NCBI GenBank assembly: GCA_020283715.1
Contig: JAIQCW010000094.1
Coordinates: 1 to 64,000 of the forward strand
Direction of reading: 5' to 3'
Origin: Cytauxzoon felis
Lineage: Eukaryota; Apicomplexa; Aconoidasida; Piroplasmida; Theileriidae
Length of the DNA: 64,000 nucleotides
A program made the translations under genes and the position numbers. Positions 9,740 through 20,834 of the stretch are shown here, in pieces (the stretch's first letter is position 1; each line of letters begins with the position of its first letter). Below the pieces are notes generated by a model that saw only the letters and a program-made list of their open reading frames with translations, searched no databases and had not been told where the DNA came from.

Positions 9740-12184
9740 TTAATAACTTTTATTTGGCCAGCCATTAAGCATCTTGGAAAACTCTTCATAACTAATGATG
9801 CCATCTCTATCCAAGTCAACCTAGATTTTCGATGTAAACATTAAAAATAATTATAAATACCTCATCTAAGATTTCATCAATTAGTTCAACGGTAATATCA
9901 TTAGATTTGGGTACGTGTTTTAATACTCTCATCATATCCTCTCTAAAACAATGTAAAGGTGATTTAATTTAAAATACCTTGTGATACTTCCGTCACCATC
10001 GCTGTCAAATACGTTAAAGGCTTTTTTACAAAAATCAGTATGTTTGTAGAGTTTTTCATCTAGCATGGCAGCAATAAATTCAGTGTATTCTATAATAAAT
10101 ATATAAATTTATAACTCAAATGATACCTATAGTACCATTCCCATCTGTATCTAATTCTTCGATCAACTTTTTGATGCCAGGGTCGTTCATTGATGGCTTG
10201 TTTGTAGAATGTAATCCGTGTAAAAGCTCTGAAACGGTCAATACCCCATCTCCGTTTTTATCAAAAGCTTCAAATGTAGTATTCAAATGTCCAACTTCAA
10301 GATCTGTCATGTGATATGCAATGCATGTAAGAGCAAGCTGTTTCATTTTATTATATTTTAGAAATTCCTTGAATCTCTTCATGAGGTTACGGGATAGAGA
10401 TGGTGCAACTGTTACAATTTTTGTTGTAGATTTTGTGTATCTTAAAATCCACTCATGATTGAGTGCCTCGTGAGCATGGATCCTTCTCTTTGGTACATAA
10501 GATAAACATCTGGTAATGAGGTCCATAGCTGATTGTGATATGTGACTCCAGTGTTGCGGTACAAATTTAACGGAACCTGACTTCACATTTCTTAATATTT
10601 CAGAGTTGTCATTGCCATGAAATGGTGGGTAACCTACAAGAAGAATAAATAATATCACTCCTGCACTCCATATATCACATGCTTTGTCATAATTGCCTAA
10701 CAATACCTCTGGTGCTACATAATAAGGAGTTCCAACCAAACTCGAAAATTTGTGAGTTTTTAGGCACTTTGTAGCAAATCCCCAATCAATGATTTTAATT
10801 GGGGAATTGATGTTGGTATTTAAATACAAAATATTTTCTGGCTTCAGATCTCTGTGAAGAATGTTCTTTTTATGACAGTAAGCAATTGCCGAAAATATTT
10901 GACGCATTATGTTGGCAGCGTTCTGCTCTGTAAAGCATCCTCTCTTAACGATCCTATCAAATAATTCACCTCCAGAGCACATTTCCATAACAAGGTAAAG
11001 ATAATCTGGATCCTCATAAACCTCCAAAAGTTTTATAATGTTGGGATGATCCAATGTTTTCCTATACAATGAATATTGGCAAATATTCAACCTTACATTA
11101 TCTGAATTTCGCGCTTCATACGCATTGCATTTTCGATCCTCGACTTTTTAATTATCTTTACAGCTTTTAATGCGTTAGTTTCTTTATGATATCCCTTAAC
11201 AACATTTCCGTAACTGCCTTTTCCCAACTTATCGGGACATATATTGTAAACATCATCTATACCCTTACCATTGAGCAGAGCGGTTTGTTGCACGATTTTC
11301 GACCTGTCGAAAGTTGGAGTTGATGAAACATTTTGTGAGAATAAATAGTAATCGGGACACTTATTAGACGGAAGCTGAATGATCAATCCCTTGAATCCGC
11401 GAGGAATTTTGTCGTCTTTAGACATACACTTTGTGCACAAAGAATTATATGTTGGCTTTGTGGTATGAGGATTAATAACGACATTATCATTGTCCTTATG
11501 TGCATGACCCCCTAGACAATGAGGCATGCAACTAATAAATGGATTCTTCCTCTCGCTTCCACCATTTTCAACTACATTATCAGGCTTGACGTAAATAATT
11601 TTATGGCGTTTGTTAGATGTTATAACAGCATTATCACATATAGTAGTAGTTGCATTTGGTGTTGCTGTAGTGCTATTAGTATTAACCATTTTAGAAACTT
11701 CATCTTCAACGAATTCGCAGATTTCCGAGTTTAGTTTATCACAAACACCTTTATTTATATCAACGTCATCCTTTACCATTTTACCAGCCATATTGGATTG
11801 ATTATAGACCTCTTGGTGTATTTTATTATATTCTTCATTGTAGTTAGAGCAATGGGCAACTTTGTTGGAAATTAATGGCTCTACGAATGCCTGCAGAAGA
11901 GATGAATCTATTCTGTTAGGCTGGTCGTACTCAAAGCTAGATACTAAATCCGCATCAATTTCTGAAGAATTGATACTTGAATTATCATAATGATTATTTT
12001 TAGAATTAATTTTACAATGTTTACGCATTTTACTGCTAATGACAGTGTCATTTTTAGCTTTCACAGAGCTACCAATTCCCTCAAAACCCTTAAAACTGTC
12101 GTCGCAATCCATTATATTATCTGTATAACAGTTAGATACGTTGTAATCGCATTTAAAATGCGGGGTTGATGAATTATCATCCAT
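9740..12184 (-). CDS. Calcium-dependent protein kinase (CDPK) with long N-terminal extension
   Basis: Ser/Thr kinase switched on by calcium through its own EF-hands. Exon 1 (12184 to about 11095) gives about 315 polar, Asn/Ser-rich residues and then the glycine loop LGKGSYGNVVKG and catalytic Lys in ALKAVKIIKK. After a 35-nt intron the kinase domain continues with LYLVMEMCSGGELFDRI (Met gatekeeper), HRDLKPENIL, IIDWGFATK where DFG would stand, GTPYYVAPEVLLG and DIWSAGVILFILLVGYPPF. A junction helix follows, then four EF-hands: DKNGDGVLTVSEL, DTDGNGTIEYTEF, DSDGDGSITRED and DLDRDGIISYEEF; introns interrupt the second, the third and the segment before the fourth. Ends WPNKSY at 9740. No N-terminal Gly for myristoylation (MDDNS). 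All catalytic residues are present despite DWG. Confidence 0.93.
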
Positions 12185-13310
12185 ATTGCCTTATTAAAAT
12201 CAAACTGTAGCCAATTTGGCACGATTAAATTGTGATCATTTTCATTTTATTAGGAAAATTATTACGTCTTCTTTATCAAAATGAGCCGAAAAGATCAATT
12301 ACGCGTTTGAAATATGATTTTTGGTGTTCATTATGCATAATTTACAAATCATTCCTTCGAAAGCACTATGAGAAAGGTGGAAACTTTATACTAATTTGAT
12401 AAGAAACATGATAATAACCTGTTAATGTAAAAGATATTAAAAATTATTTAAAATACAAATGATAATAAATTTTAATGTAAGTCTTAAAGATTCTGAGGCT
12501 ATCAATAACCTTGGAGCTTTTACTGGAGGGGTATAACCAGGCATATATGTTGGGGTCAATTTTTATTGAAATATTGTGATTCTACAGATTTAAATGTTGT
12601 ATATTATTGGTTAGTTGGTTTCTGTTAATTTCATTTGGAGATGATGGTCGCAGTATTTATGCTTCTCACCGTTTATGTATGCACCATTGAATTTACCGAT
12701 GCATAAAACCTTATCAATAGCCACAAACAGAAGTCAGCAGTAAATACAGATTATATATCCATCTGAAATTCTAGTTCGACGTAAAATATCAAAATTCAAA
12801 TAGACAAATGAATCCCCTATTATACTTTTATTACAAATGTAATTTAAACCTTAACCAAAACTTTCAATTTCAGATTATTACTACAAATTCTTAATCAGTA
12901 CACCAATTAAGTGGGCTCCTGTATATAACAAATCTCCGTATCGAGGCGGCATCCTCTGTGGTGTGGTCACGTCCTACCTTTAGAATCCCATAACGAAAAA
13001 ATGAATGATGATGCAATTTGCTGTGTTTGTAGTTGGTGATATTTATGAATTTCTGTGATTATCAAGAATCTGTTGATTAGTGGGTGATTTGCCTTTGCAT
13101 CATTAAAACATACTTTCATAATTTTGGTACATATTATTTATGTTAAATCTATTTATATAAAATAATATTGTATAAATAAACTGATAGGTTGAGTTGGTTT
13201 ACAACTACCGGGCGAGTTTGTTGGTCTGTGGCAAGTTATATGTTAGGAGGATAAATGCGTGTATTTTTTCGCTAGCCTTATATCATCCTAATATTTCACA
13301 TTAGTAATTA
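12185..13310. other. Intergenic, 1.1 kb, with a GC-richer island
   Basis: Divergent spacer between the CDPK gene and the small ORF at 13311, so it should carry both promoters. No ORF seen. A block at about 12911-12992 is clearly GC-richer than its surroundings and could be a non-coding RNA or a 5' exon; it did not match any RNA family I know. Confidence 0.4.
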
Positions 13311-13721
13311 ATGGATATTAATGATATTTCCTTAAATGGTGACTTTATCGCACCTAATGATTCGATTTCTGAAGAATCTTACTTTATACTAGATTTCCCC
13401 GAATTCAACTCAACGCTCTTATTTCTTGATTCTGAATTTGGACCTGCCTTGAACTTAGAAGATGGTTCTTTTTTATATAACATAGTTAATTGTAGTTTTA
13501 AGAGTATTATATTGAAAAGCATTGATGGTGATGGTCCATCTTGTGTGTTGAACAATAACTTGACATTAATGGGAAGTCATACATCTAACGGGCTAACTTA
13601 TATGATAATCGATGAGAAAGAGCTAAATGAAGAAAATGATCGAGTAAATTATACAAAATCGTCACAAAATGATGGTATAAGATACACAGACAAGTGTATT
13701 GAATTCACTGCGAAACATTGA
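13311..13721 (+). CDS. Small acidic protein, possible TFIIIC sub6-type fold
   Basis: Intronless ORF of 136 residues, start MDINDISLNGDF. Residues about 25-75 read YFILDFPEFNSTLLFLDSEF, then NLEDGSFLYNIVNC and FKSIILK. That order loosely recalls the triple-barrel domain of TFIIIC subunit 6/tau55 (a 'vLDxPe' strand, a 'LDtexP' strand, then 'GTxLvFe'). No invariant residue proves it. The C-terminal third is polar. No signal peptide or membrane span. Function is otherwise unknown. The ORF is flanked by long AT-rich spacers and its composition is coding-like. Confidence 0.5.
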   Translation: MDINDISLNGDFIAPNDSISEESYFILDFPEFNSTLLFLDSEFGPALNLEDGSFLYNIVNCSFKSIILKSIDGDGPSCVLNNNLTLMGSHTSNGLTYMIIDEKELNEENDRVNYTKSSQNDGIRYTDKCIEFTAKH

Positions 13722-14246
13722 CACATAAAAATTTGATATGTCAAATTAGCTAATCTGTTTGTGTATTTTTATTAGATATACTTTAATCTTGTTATTTCTT
13801 TGTATGTGTATACTACCGTGGAATAGTATGGGATGGGTTGTGTTAAATTAGTATAGACACGTGATATACGTGTGGATATAATTAGTGTTTAAAAAGTTTA
13901 GATTCTCCCAGTAATATTCTTAGTTTTGTTGAAATTACGAAACACAAATGTAAAAAGGTATAATAGGAACTGTTTGATCGAACTTTTGCCGGGAAAAAAA
14001 TAAACCAAGGTCAGAGTTTATTTAAGTAAAACGTAGCATTTTTATTTGTAATAGGTCCAAAAGGTAGTCAAATTATTTATTGTGTCGTATCTCTCAGGCT
14101 CCCCCATTAGTATATAATTTATCTCCCGAATGCGATGAGTTTCTTCCAAAATCGGCTGCCAAAAAGAACTCTTATACATTGAATTATGTGTTTGGTTTAT
14201 AATCATAATGGGATATCTTATATATTCATAGTTAATTAATTGCAGA
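13722..14246. other. Intergenic, 525 bp, with a doubtful minus-strand ORF
   Basis: Spacer before the OSBP gene. A minus-strand ORF of 77 residues (14275-14042) contains FWQPILEETHRIREINYIL and PERYDTINNLTTFW, more complex than chance AT-rich translation. It overlaps the OSBP start codon region by 29 bp and matches no family I know, so it is noted here rather than called as a gene. The rest is AT-rich with nothing recognised. Confidence 0.3.
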
Positions 14247-17027
14247 ATGGCATCTACACAAAAAAAGAGATACATTCATGAGGGGTGGATCAACAAGTGG
14301 ACAAATTTTATTGGTAGCTGGAGGCCAAGGTTTGATATTTTTGGATTATTTAATATATATAGGTATTTTATGCTTGAGCCCGAATATTTGATGTATTCTA
14401 CCGATAAGGATGGTATTGTAAAGGAATCATTTTTATTATCACAGTGCAAAATTCGTTTGTGTCCAGGTTAGTTGTTAAATTGATTTTATAATTATTCACG
14501 CAGACGATCCCGTTAGACTGGATATTGAGGTCGTAGGGGTTGGTTTGTTATGTCTTAGAACTGATACACCCTTGGAAAAGCATAAGTGGTACGTATCATT
14601 TAAGCGCGCCCAAAAACTGTTATTCCAATCGTATCAAAAGCGTATTTCTATAGCTTCTGAAGTGAATAGATCTGTTAATACAAGTGATTTACCCGGCGCA
14701 GAAGCATCGAAAGAAAATCCTATAGTAGAAACTGTTGGATCACATGAAATCGAGGATACTCTAAGTAATGAATTGGTAGTTGACAAAGTTAATGAAAATT
14801 TGGATGGAGAGGATGTTAACTTATTAGAAACGAATTTGTATGATCTAAATAATTTATTTATTAAAACTAGGATTGGTCATGAGCCAAAAACATCTTTATC
14901 ATTTATTCTGGATAATGCAGTTACGCTAAACAATATAGCAAATAAATTGATATCGGATTTAAATAAGACAGTGCCATTGGATTTGCGAAAAAAATTAGAT
15001 AGTCTTCGTGCAGTGGTTTCCAATTTTTGTTCGTCTACTGAACTATTATACACTGAAGAAGTTCAGAATACTAGCGAGTTGGAAAGGTCGTTATATCTAC
15101 TAACGAAAAAAGGAATTGATTCAGAAGATTCCGTACAGCCCCTTGATGAAAGCACATCTAACAAATGTTTGAATGAGATTTATCCCCAGCGATCTTTGAC
15201 TTCCGAGATGGATTATATTGCTGGAGATAGTGAATTCTATGAGTGCGAAGATATCCAACGTACAAGTATTCATAATAATATTGAAGATAATGAATTTCCC
15301 ATAAATGCCTCTGACAATTTGGATAATCATGTACCAGAGGATGATACTAAGCATATTATAGGTATTAGATATATGTACGTCATAAAATTTGTACAGCACC
15401 GCATATAATTAAACGAAGAACTGTATTGCCTACTCCTAGGACCGAACTCAAGGTTTGTGTGATTGTGAATGTCTGGTCAAGTTGTTTTAGATAAACATAT
15501 GGTCTATTTTGAAGGATTTAATTGGTAAAGATTTATCTAGAATAAGTATGCCAATTGTTCTAAACGAACCTACATCGAGTTTGCAGCGTGCTTCAGAGGA
15601 TTTTGAATACTGCAAACTACTTACAACAGCGGCAAATGAAAATGATCCGGTCAATAGAATGGCTTATGTCACCGTATTTGGTATAACTCCATATTCATCA
15701 ACAGTTGGACGCACATACAAGCCATTTAATCCACTACTTGGTGAAACTTATGAATTAAGTCATCGCGGATTTAATTTCATTGCTGAACAAGTAAGTTATG
15801 TGTCTTCATCGTACAGTTATAAGTAGGTTGCACATCATCCTCCAATAACTGCTTTTCATTGTTTCAATGACTACTTTGAATCATATGGCACTACTAACGC
15901 TCTTGTTAACTTTACTGGCAAATCGATCGAGGTTGGTAAAAAACAGTAGTAAATCTACTATGTGTTACTTATATAACTATTTGCAAATAGGTTAGTATTT
16001 TGGGACCGTTTATAGTCAATTTGAAACTTGGTCATAGTAAAGAATCTTATAGTATACAGCGAAGTTATGTCCTAGTTCATAATATAATATTTGGCAAAAT
16101 GTGGATTGAAGCGTATGTTTATGTGGTTTGATCTTTAAACTGTTGTTTATTTAGTGTTGGTACAACTATAACTCGTAATAAAACTGGTGGGGAATTTTCC
16201 GTTGTGCAATACTTGAAAAAGGGGTGGTAAGTTGAGCTTTATCACTTCATATTATCTTATTTAGGTTTGATAAGGAAATACATAAAGTTAGAGCGTTGGT
16301 TTATAACAAATACGGTGTTCCGAAATATTATATCACTGGAATTTGGAGTAAATACTTGTTTATGGAGGAAGTAAGGAGCACAAATAGTGGCACGAAGAAA
16401 ATTTTGAAGGAAGATGGTTCTCTTGATTTCAGCAAGGTATTTCCAACTGAAACTAATTTAAGAAATTATCCAGTCATTGTATAAGAATGAAGATGATGCT
16501 TGGGACGCTTTTGTTAATGAAATCGATTGGGACAATATAAATGTTGTCCCAAATAGCAAGAGAGAAGTATGGAGACCCAACGAGCGTCCTGTAGATAATG
16601 AAAAATATTACGGATTTGGCTATATTACTTTGGAACTTAACGAAATTACTGAAGATTACGATAGAAGTAAAGGGGCTGTCATTCCAATTACTGATTCCAG
16701 GGGTCGTCCAGACCAACGTGCCTATGAAAACGGGGAAATTGAGTTTGCGTCTAAAGAGAAACGAAGATTGGAAGAGAAACAGAGGTATTTTAAACGTTTT
16801 TTATGCTTATTATCATACTACAGAAAAGCTGCAAAGTCCAGGGCTGATGCTGGATTATCGTATAAACCAATGTGGTTTAATAAAGTTATTGATCCAATTA
16901 CACATCAGGCTAATTGGATTTTTAATGTTAGTTATTTATTAGTTTCATTATAGAGATTTAGGGTAAATACTGGGATAAAAAGGCTGATGGTACCATCAAT
17001 GAAGGAGTCCCCGATATATTCGGCTAG
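14247..17027 (+). CDS. Oxysterol-binding protein (OSBP) with PH domain and ORD
   Basis: Lipid-transfer protein expected at membrane contact sites. The N-terminal PH domain starts YIHEGWINKWTNFIGSWRPR and, after an intron, ends in HKWYVSFKRAQKLL. A long linker follows (14640-15400). The OSBP-related domain begins ISMPIVLNEPTSSLQR and holds NPLLGETYEL, then the family signature EQVAHHPPITAFHC formed exactly across an intron. Further exons give VLGPFIVNLKLGHS, IIFGKMWIEA and KGWFDKEIHK, and the last ones KPMWFNKVIDPITHQANWIF and GKYWDKKADG. About ten short introns; all joins keep phase. The HH pair that contacts PI4P is present. No FFAT motif was noticed in the linker. Domain order is that of full-length OSBP rather than short ORPs. 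Confidence 0.93.
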
Positions 17028-17130
17028 ATGTCTTACTCTTATTGTCGTGTGCCTATTTTTAATCGATTGTTTATATTAATTAGTTTTATGTAATTTTGCA
17101 TAATAATTGTTTGGTATTAAGTTGTAATAG

Positions 17131-18774
17131 ATGGATCCTCTGGAATCATGTGACATCCAGTCGCGTCGTAATATTGTATATTCGTATCTTAGTGGATGCG
17201 ATCATTTAGAAGATGATGGATGGGCAAATAGTAGAATAAATTATGTATTTGAACGTTTAAAGAGAGGTACAGAGTTATTCGAGAGCCTAATAATACTGAT
17301 AATTGGCGAACCGTCTTGTGGAAAAACATATATAGTTAGATCGTCGATAAAGAGGGTATTGCATACAAATAGTAATATAGAAATTATTGAATTATATACA
17401 TATTATTATAAGGATGATATTAAATGTATGCAAGTGCTCTTATCAAGATTGGAAACTCTAACCGGATCATTAACAACTAAAGGTATCAATCACGTAGTAT
17501 CGGAAATTCAGAGTAGGATGTTGCATTGTTTAAAGTATCTAAAAGCTAAAGGTATATACATAATTATAGTAATAGATGGATTGGAGAGGTTTACTAAGGG
17601 TGCCTATGATTGTACCACTACTGCTGGATCTTGTAGTAAAAGACAGGGATTATTATATTTTCTTGGGGATTCTATACAGCTGAAAGACACCGCTTTTAGT
17701 TTGGTTTGTATAACATCAGATTTAAAAGCTACCGAACGCCTAGAAAAAAGAGTTAAATCCAGATTTGTCCATGAAAGTGTATGTTGCTACAATGATTTTA
17801 ATATTCTAGAATATCTCGACAATATACCTATTTCAAGCAATTTAAAGGCAAGTTATAGAGGTTTGATTTATATTTTTACTAACATTAGAGTTTATTATTT
17901 CAAGACTATATATGCGGTAAAAATGGGAGCTATTTTGTTACACTGACCAACATTGCCAGTTGCCTATCCACAGTTGCACATTATGATACATCTAATAAGG
18001 GTGACAAATACAAAAATGATAACAAATCAGATTACAATTTTAATGGTAATATTATACCGGAAGTAATGGAATCAGATTGTGATGATTTTTCCGGTGCTCT
18101 TTCATTGTCCAAGCATAAATCAATTCATTATCGAGATCCCACAGATGCAACCAATGAAATATGCAATTTGGATGAGATAAACAATAAAAGTTTTAGGATT
18201 CCCTTGGATAATTCGGTAATGGAATCATGTTTTCATCAAAGTGTGAGTCTATCTTTTATTGACGTCGCTTTATTTTCAGAAAATGTCCGAGCACGTTGCT
18301 AATTCGTTTAATCACTTGAATATTCCGGAACACTATATATTAATATCATTAACACGATTACATTGTAAAGGGGTCTATCCGCAAACTTTTACAATGATCG
18401 AAAACGATGTAGACGATATGATACAATTTTACCCACAGGAAAAACACACAATTCCCAAATCGCAAGTTAGAAGATACTTAGTATATTTTATATAATAAAT
18501 TTCAGGCTCTTAAAAGAGCATTTTTCAATTTGATTTCATTGGGATTCATAGAATGGGTCAATTATGCCCAAAATAATATAAATGGAGTTAATATAAGAAT
18601 ATCTGCAAATGACATATTAGGTACCACAATACCTTGTAGGTTTCCGCTTTATCAAAGGTAAATTCCAATTATCTTAGTCTATATACCTTTAGATATCTTA
18701 AAATACAATTCACCAATTTACTACCCATCCACATGTCACAATGGCTCTCTTTGTCTAATAGGACACTAGATTAA
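17131..18774 (+). CDS. ORC4: Origin recognition complex subunit 4
   Basis: AAA+ subunit of the ORC that marks replication origins. The Walker A loop GEPSCGKTYIV is clear. The Walker B position reads IIIVIDGLERF, lacking the usual acidic pair after the hydrophobic strand. The diagnostic ORC4 segment AFSLVCITSDLKATERLEKR then VKSRF is nearly identical in pattern to animal and yeast ORC4. After several introns and a low-complexity insertion (18060-18230), the C-terminal winged-helix part reads HYILISLTRLHCKG and ALKRAFFNLISLGFIEW, ending in LPIHMSQWLSLS. About 510 residues. The start at 17131 is the first in-frame ATG. Confidence 0.85.
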
Positions 18775-18833
18775 TTTTTGTAAATTAAATAATGCATGAA
18801 TAAAACTAATTTATAAAAAATTATAATTTTTCT

Positions 18834-19115
18834 ATGAATGTAGTTTCTAAGGGTGAAGATGCGTCTGATTTGACTGCGCTGAAATTGATAAGCAAGGCTA
18901 TAGCGAGCTTCAAGATGGAAAGGAATGGTAGTACACCTGGAGTCGATACAATTTTTTTAAACACAGAAAAAAAAATGTCAAATGAGGAAATATGGAAGTT
19001 AAAAATCGACAAACTAAAAGAATTTTCACTACCACTAAAGGATTCTAGCGATACCGTTAACAATCACATCATATTCCTAGAAACCATACAATCATATTTA
19101 AATGAACATAACTAA
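18834..19115 (+). CDS. Hypothetical protein, 93 aa
   Basis: Intronless ORF with start MNVVSKGEDASDLTALKLIS. Lys/Glu/Ser-rich, predicted mostly helical (NEEIWKLKIDKLKEFSLPL, then NHIIFLETIQSYLNEH). No signal peptide, membrane span or known motif. It contains an A9 run that does not break the frame. It sits 60 bp after ORC4 and 44 bp before the end of the convergent Myb gene. Unknown function; its composition suggests it is real. Confidence 0.5.
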   Translation: MNVVSKGEDASDLTALKLISKAIASFKMERNGSTPGVDTIFLNTEKKMSNEEIWKLKIDKLKEFSLPLKDSSDTVNNHIIFLETIQSYLNEHN

Positions 19116-19158
19116 TTAATGTTTTAAGATGTATATATTAAATATTAATAAAACAATG

Positions 19159-20694
19159 TTATTTTTGTACAATACTCCATTGTTGGATACCGCTTGAATT
19201 CTTGCAATTCTTCCTTAATTGTACATGGCCATATCGAATAAGATTTGCCCATTTATCTTTAAGTTGAGGAGCCGTCTTCTTACCACTAAAGTATAACCCC
19301 GAAATGTACGACCACTTATAGCCATGCGTATTTACAGAATCTAGTAATTTTATCTCATCTACAGAGTCCCATCTATTATAATTTTTGTACTTTTTCTGTT
19401 TTTTCGCAGAGTTGTAGTTCATTTTTTTGTCATGTTTAATCTGTATAGATCTTTGTAATTGTTTTTTACCTTTGTGTTTTTGATTCTTGTTGCTAAAGTT
19501 TGTGTTTGATTTAGGTTGAGAAACATTTGTGCTTGAATTTTCATCAGATTCTATAAATCGTCGTATATTTGATCGTTTCTTTCTAAATAATGACAAATTA
19601 AGATGTGTTTTAATGAAATTTGGAATATTCAAATTTATAATATAGCTATAATTGATCAAAATAGGTTTGCTTAGGATGCAATTATATAAAGATCCATAGT
19701 TACACAAATCTATCATCCACTTACATATTACTTCATCAAATTTAACGTTAAAATCAGAATTTATGTTCAAAACATCTGCTCTATCATAGCATAGAGTTGA
19801 ATTAAAATCGCGGCTACATTGATTATTGTACATTGAGTCTTCATCATCCTCATCAATCGTGAAGTATAACTCATCCAAATTTTTAAATGAGGAATTTAGT
19901 TCTTCACCGCATAATTTGTAAATTTTCTCATTATATCTATTAAATGAACTTAATAAAGCCTCATCCAAGTTATTAAAATCCAAGCTGCGGTCGGAATTCA
20001 TAAAATGCTTACTACAATACTTGTATAGATATTTCTGGGTAAGGTATATGGAATGTAATTTCAAAAGTATAAGATCAATTAATAAAGCACTTGATTTGAA
20101 ATGATGTAGAAGTCTCCTGATATTCCTAAGTAAAATAATTAGTAGTAAAATGATTAAATGAGAATATAGAAATGGATGTTGAGATAATAATGACAAAGTT
20201 TTTTCGTAACAGCGCAAATATTTAAGCGAATATTGCATCATTGACCCATCAGTTTCTATTGTATAACCTCTATTGATAGATTCCAATGTAGGATGCAATG
20301 AGAAAATGCTAATAAGATTGTATTCGATTTCACCAAAATAAAAAATGTAACCGTCTTTAGGGTCGTCTTTAAATTCACATCTTGAATATTCTAAAGCTGA
20401 TGAATAATAATGTTTGTGCCCTAAATTGTTGTTAAATATGCAATCATTTCCATAATTTTTATTGTTTGATACAATTCCATCGTTAACATGATAAGATAAT
20501 CTCTGTTTTTTTAATGTTTTCCACAAGTTTATATCAAAATCTTCGTCTCTCCTATAAGTATCCGATAACGTTATCTTTTCCGATATATTTAATGAGACCA
20601 ATTTTAGCCACTTTTCATTAAGTAAAATATTATAGGATAACATATCCAGCTTCAATAGTTTTAGCGATATAACTGTAGGATCATCTCTTTTCAT
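19159..20694 (-). CDS. Protein with C-terminal Myb/SANT domain of telobox type
   Basis: Single long ORF, about 511 residues from MKRDDPTVIS (first ATG at 20694). The last 65 residues form one Myb repeat: RWDSVDEIKLLDSVNTHGYK, WSYISGLYFSG, then APQLKDKWANLIRYG. The LKDKW segment resembles the VDLKDKWRN telobox that marks telomere-repeat binders such as TRF1/2 and plant TRB/TRF-like proteins. Before it lies a strongly basic low-complexity region (KQKKYKNYN and NQKHKGKKQ). The N-terminal 350 residues are Asn/Ser/Tyr-rich with a hydrophobic helical block (LIILLLIILLRNIRRLL). DNA binding is expected; telomere binding is inference. Confidence 0.7.
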   Translation of the reverse strand: MKRDDPTVISLKLLKLDMLSYNILLNEKWLKLVSLNISEKITLSDTYRRDEDFDINLWKTLKKQRLSYHVNDGIVSNNKNYGNDCIFNNNLGHKHYYSSALEYSRCEFKDDPKDGYIFYFGEIEYNLISIFSLHPTLESINRGYTIETDGSMMQYSLKYLRCYEKTLSLLSQHPFLYSHLIILLLIILLRNIRRLLHHFKSSALLIDLILLKLHSIYLTQKYLYKYCSKHFMNSDRSLDFNNLDEALLSSFNRYNEKIYKLCGEELNSSFKNLDELYFTIDEDDEDSMYNNQCSRDFNSTLCYDRADVLNINSDFNVKFDEVICKWMIDLCNYGSLYNCILSKPILINYSYIINLNIPNFIKTHLNLSLFRKKRSNIRRFIESDENSSTNVSQPKSNTNFSNKNQKHKGKKQLQRSIQIKHDKKMNYNSAKKQKKYKNYNRWDSVDEIKLLDSVNTHGYKWSYISGLYFSGKKTAPQLKDKWANLIRYGHVQLRKNCKNSSGIQQWSIVQK

Positions 20695-20834
20695 GATAAA
20701 TGTCAATGATTTCTTATATTTATAACAGCATTTTATGATAATTGAAATATAACGTATGATAGATAAGGCATACTGCGCACCTCACAAATGTATATAATTA
20801 AAGAGTATAATTATGATGAAAATAGGTATAGAGT

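Noticed and set aside
14042..14275. 77-codon minus-strand ORF upstream of OSBP
   Set aside because: Overlaps the OSBP start and matches nothing known; kept only as a note in the spacer entry.
16598..16942. Plus-strand 114-codon ORF inside OSBP
   Set aside because: Out-of-frame shadow of the OSBP exon encoding the ORD end.
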